Below, one piece after another: positions 58,689 through 64,000 of a stretch of 64,000 nucleotides of DNA (positions within the stretch are counted from its first letter, which is position 1; each line of letters starts with the position of its first letter). The notes beneath the pieces are model-generated. The model saw nothing but the letters and a program-made list of their open reading frames with translations. It was not told the DNA's origin and searched no databases. Both the position numbers and the translations under genes were made by a program. The DNA is from Winslowiella iniecta (lineage in GTDB: Bacteria > Pseudomonadota > Gammaproteobacteria > Enterobacterales > Enterobacteriaceae), in assembly GCF_001267535.1 (NCBI RefSeq), contig NZ_JRXE01000007.1, positions 123,088 to 187,087 on the forward strand, given 5' to 3'.

Positions 58689-59411
58689 ATGTCTAATCCA
58701 TTCAGTCCCAGTGAGCTAACCGAGTCAGACTTACTGGAGCAACATCCGTTCGTCCAGACCGACCACGATATTCTGAAGTCCTACGAAGCGGTGGTCGATG
58801 GCCTGGCGATGCTGATCGGTTCCCACTGTGAAATCGTGCTTCACTCGCTGGAAGATCTGAAGTGTTCGGCGGTGCGTATCGCCAATGGCGAACATACCGG
58901 CCGCAAAATCGGCTCGCCGATTACCGACCTCGCGCTGCGTATGCTGCATGATATGACCGGGGCGGATACCAATGTCTCCAGAGCCTATTTCACCCGCGCC
59001 AAAAGTGGCGTGCTGATGAAATCGGTCACCATTGCCATTCGCAACCGGGAACATCGGGTGATTGGTTTACTGTGCATTAACATGAACCTCGATGTGCCGT
59101 TCTCACAAATCATGTCGACGTTTATGCCGCCGGAAATCAAAGAGGTCGCCTCATCGGTTAACTTCGCCTCCTCAGTTGAGGATCTGGTGATGCAAACGCT
59201 GGAGTTCACCATTGAAGAGGTCAGTGCCGATCGCAATGTGTCGAACAACGCCAAGAACCGGCAGATTGTGCTCAACCTGTATGAGAAGGGCATTTTCGAT
59301 ATTAAAGATGCGATTAATCAGGTGGCCGACCGTCTGAATATCTCCAAGCACACCGTTTACCTTTACATTCGCCAGTTCAAGAGCGGCGATTTTCAGGGGC
59401 AAGAGCGCTAA
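58689..59411 (+). CDS. yheO: YheO, PAS-like / helix-turn-helix regulator
   Basis: 240 residues. The N-terminal YheO-type PAS domain (about 20-135, [39 protein letters not shown]) precedes a C-terminal helix-turn-helix ([20 protein letters not shown]). Role unknown in general; related TfoX/DauR-like regulators exist. Its last base shares the start codon region of tusD, so the four genes yheO-tusDCB read as one operon. Confidence 0.93.
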   Translation: MSNPFSPSELTESDLLEQHPFVQTDHDILKSYEAVVDGLAMLIGSHCEIVLHSLEDLKCSAVRIANGEHTGRKIGSPITDLALRMLHDMTGADTNVSRAYFTRAKSGVLMKSVTIAIRNREHRVIGLLCINMNLDVPFSQIMSTFMPPEIKEVASSVNFASSVEDLVMQTLEFTIEEVSADRNVSNNAKNRQIVLNLYEKGIFDIKDAINQVADRLNISKHTVYLYIRQFKSGDFQGQER

Positions 59412-59797
59412 TGCGTTTTACGCTGCTGGTTACCGGCCCGGCCTATGGCACTCAGCAGGCGAGCAGCGCATGGCGGTTTGCTAATGCGCTGCTGGCGGCA
59501 GGGCATACCCTGTCCAGTGTCTTCTTCTATCGGGAAGGCGTGCTGAATGCTAATCAGCTGACTGCGCCCGCCAGCGATGAGTTTGATCTGGTGCGTGGCT
59601 GGCAGAAATTACATACCGATCACGGTACCGCGCTGCATATTTGCGTGGCTGCGGCGTTACGGCGTGGCGTTACCGATCGGCAGCAGGCGGAGAGTCTCGC
59701 GCTGCCGACGGCCAATCTGCAACCGGGCTTTGAGCTGACCGGATTGGGATCGCTGGCGGAAGCGGTGTTGAGCTGCGAACGACTGGTGCAATTTTAA
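59411..59797 (+). CDS. tusD: TusD, sulfurtransferase subunit
   Basis: 128 residues of the DsrE fold. TusD carries the sulfur-relay Cys, here in [14 protein letters not shown] near 78. It takes sulfur from TusA and passes it via TusE to MnmA for 2-thiouridine in tRNA. Overlaps yheO and tusC by one base each. Confidence 0.95.
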   Translation: MRFTLLVTGPAYGTQQASSAWRFANALLAAGHTLSSVFFYREGVLNANQLTAPASDEFDLVRGWQKLHTDHGTALHICVAAALRRGVTDRQQAESLALPTANLQPGFELTGLGSLAEAVLSCERLVQF

Positions 59798-60156
59798 TGA
59801 ATTCGATCGCCTTTATCTTTACTCAGGCGCCACATGGCAGCAGCGCTGGCCGTGAAGCGCTGGATGCGGTGCTGGCGACGTCGGCACTCAGTGATGATGT
59901 CGCGCTGTTTTTTATCGGAGATGGCGTGCTGCAACTCACCGCAGGCCAGCAGCCAGAGAAAATACTGGCGCGTAATTACATCGCCACCTTTGGTGTGCTG
60001 CCGCTGTACGACGTCAGTCAGTGTTATCTCTGCGCGGCATCGCTTGCCGAGCGTGGCCTGTCAGCTGATGCTCCGCGCGTGCTGAATGCAGAGGTGCTGA
60101 GCAGCGATGCGCTGCGTGAACGCCTCGCTCAGTTTGACCGGCTGCTGACTTTTTAA
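59797..60156 (+). CDS. tusC: TusC, sulfur-relay subunit
   Basis: 119-residue DsrF-like protein, part of the TusBCD hexamer. [20 protein letters not shown] and [13 protein letters not shown] are characteristic. It begins on the last base of tusD. Confidence 0.95.
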   Translation: MNSIAFIFTQAPHGSSAGREALDAVLATSALSDDVALFFIGDGVLQLTAGQQPEKILARNYIATFGVLPLYDVSQCYLCAASLAERGLSADAPRVLNAEVLSSDALRERLAQFDRLLTF

Positions 60157-60165
60157 GGAATGTCG

Positions 60166-60453
60166 ATGCTGCATACCCTGATGAATTCTCCGTTTCAGTG
60201 TGACTTCAATTTGTTGTTACGCATGCTGAAAGCCGGAGATGAACTGTTATTGCTGCAAGATGGTGTGCTGGCTGCTTTAGAGGGCAGTAGCGCACTGACA
60301 TCGCTGCTGGCGGCACCGGTGACGCTGTATGTTTTGCAGGACGACGTTGATGCGCGCGGTCTTGCTGCTCAAATTTCAGCCAGTCTGACGTCAGTGAGCT
60401 ATACTGAGTTCGTCGCGCTGACGGTGAAACATTCTCAGCAAATGACCTGGTAA
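60166..60453 (+). CDS. tusB: TusB, sulfur-relay subunit
   Basis: 95-residue DsrH-like protein, third part of TusBCD. MLHTLMNSPFQCDFNLLLRM and GDELLLLQDGVLAAL match E. coli. ATG 60166 is chosen because AAGGA (60155-60159) is six bases upstream; the ATG at 60160 abuts it. Confidence 0.94.
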   Translation: MLHTLMNSPFQCDFNLLLRMLKAGDELLLLQDGVLAALEGSSALTSLLAAPVTLYVLQDDVDARGLAAQISASLTSVSYTEFVALTVKHSQQMTW

Positions 60454-60475
60454 ACACGGTAATCCTGGTTATTTC

Positions 60476-60953
<478 letters not shown>

Positions 60954-61033
60954 TGGTTCTCCGTTAAGTAAGGCCAAACGTTTTAAATAAATGTCAAAAT
61001 AAACTCGTAGAGTTTTGGACAATCCTGAATTAA

Positions 61034-61519
<486 letters not shown>

Positions 61520-61591
61520 TAGCCACGTAGTCGTTAAGCTAACCAAGCGGGCGCTTCAACTAGCCAACCCGCTTGGGTTAACTAACCTTGA

Positions 61592-63730
<2,139 letters not shown>

Positions 63731-63751
63731 GCTACAGTTTTAACATATTGA

Positions 63752-64000
<249 letters not shown>

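Overview
The window is 64 kb of chromosomal DNA from a member of the Enterobacterales. OmpR, EnvZ, GreB, YhgF, Crp and the ribosomal proteins read almost letter for letter like the Escherichia coli proteins as I remember them, and gene order largely follows the E. coli bioH-ompR-aroK-crp-str stretch. The accessory content (a GH13 sugar phosphorylase at the bioH-yhgF junction, codA next to nirB, tau genes next to yheS) suggests Erwiniaceae (Pantoea, Erwinia or a relative). That placement is inference, not proof. No rRNA, tRNA, insertion sequence, prophage or CRISPR array was recognised.

Layout. 1-8.3 kb: the end of bioH, a small exported DUF1471 protein, a GH13 phosphorylase, yhgF, greB and the ompR-envZ two-component system. 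8.4-18.2 kb: pckA, hslO-hslR-yrfG, igaA, nudE and mrcA (PBP1a). 18.3-21.7 kb: the hofMNOPQ DNA-uptake/pilus assembly operon. 22.1-28.4 kb: the aroK-aroB-damX-dam-rpe-gph-trpS superoperon. 28.5-32.8 kb: the nitrite reductase operon nirB-nirD-cysG (no nirC) behind a well-preserved FNR/NarL-type promoter. 33-36.7 kb: codA, a small membrane protein, tsgA and ppiA. 36.8-39.5 kb: the yhfG-fic antitoxin-toxin pair, pabA, and argD behind tandem ARG boxes. 39.6-43 kb: yhfK, crp, yhfA. 43.1-45 kb: an inserted Hcp / DUF943 / DUF3289 module related to type VI secretion. 45.2-47.4 kb: prkB, yheU, yheT. 47.4-51.7 kb: an inserted LysE-family exporter and the tauABCD taurine operon. 51.7-60.5 kb: yheS, kefGB, yheV, slyD, slyX, fkpA, yheO and tusDCB. 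60.5-64 kb: the str operon rpsL-rpsG-fusA-tuf, with tuf cut by the window edge.

Most of the window is conserved housekeeping DNA. The differences from the E. coli order are four accessory blocks at gene borders: the phosphorylase at bioH-yhgF where E. coli has feoABC; codA plus a small membrane protein between nirB and tsgA; the Hcp/DUF943/DUF3289 module between yhfA and prkB; and lysE-tauABCD between yheT and yheS. The frl/yhf genes that separate cysG from trpS in E. coli are absent.

Two observations stand out. The Hcp module looks like a small effector-immunity cassette, with a DUF3289 candidate toxin, a membrane-anchored DUF943 candidate immunity protein and an orphan Hcp carrier. Separately, a family of short GC-rich palindromes sharing the core GGCGGCG-(4-5 nt)-CGCC recurs between genes across the window, mostly between convergent genes, and looks like a dispersed REP-type repeat also used as a terminator.
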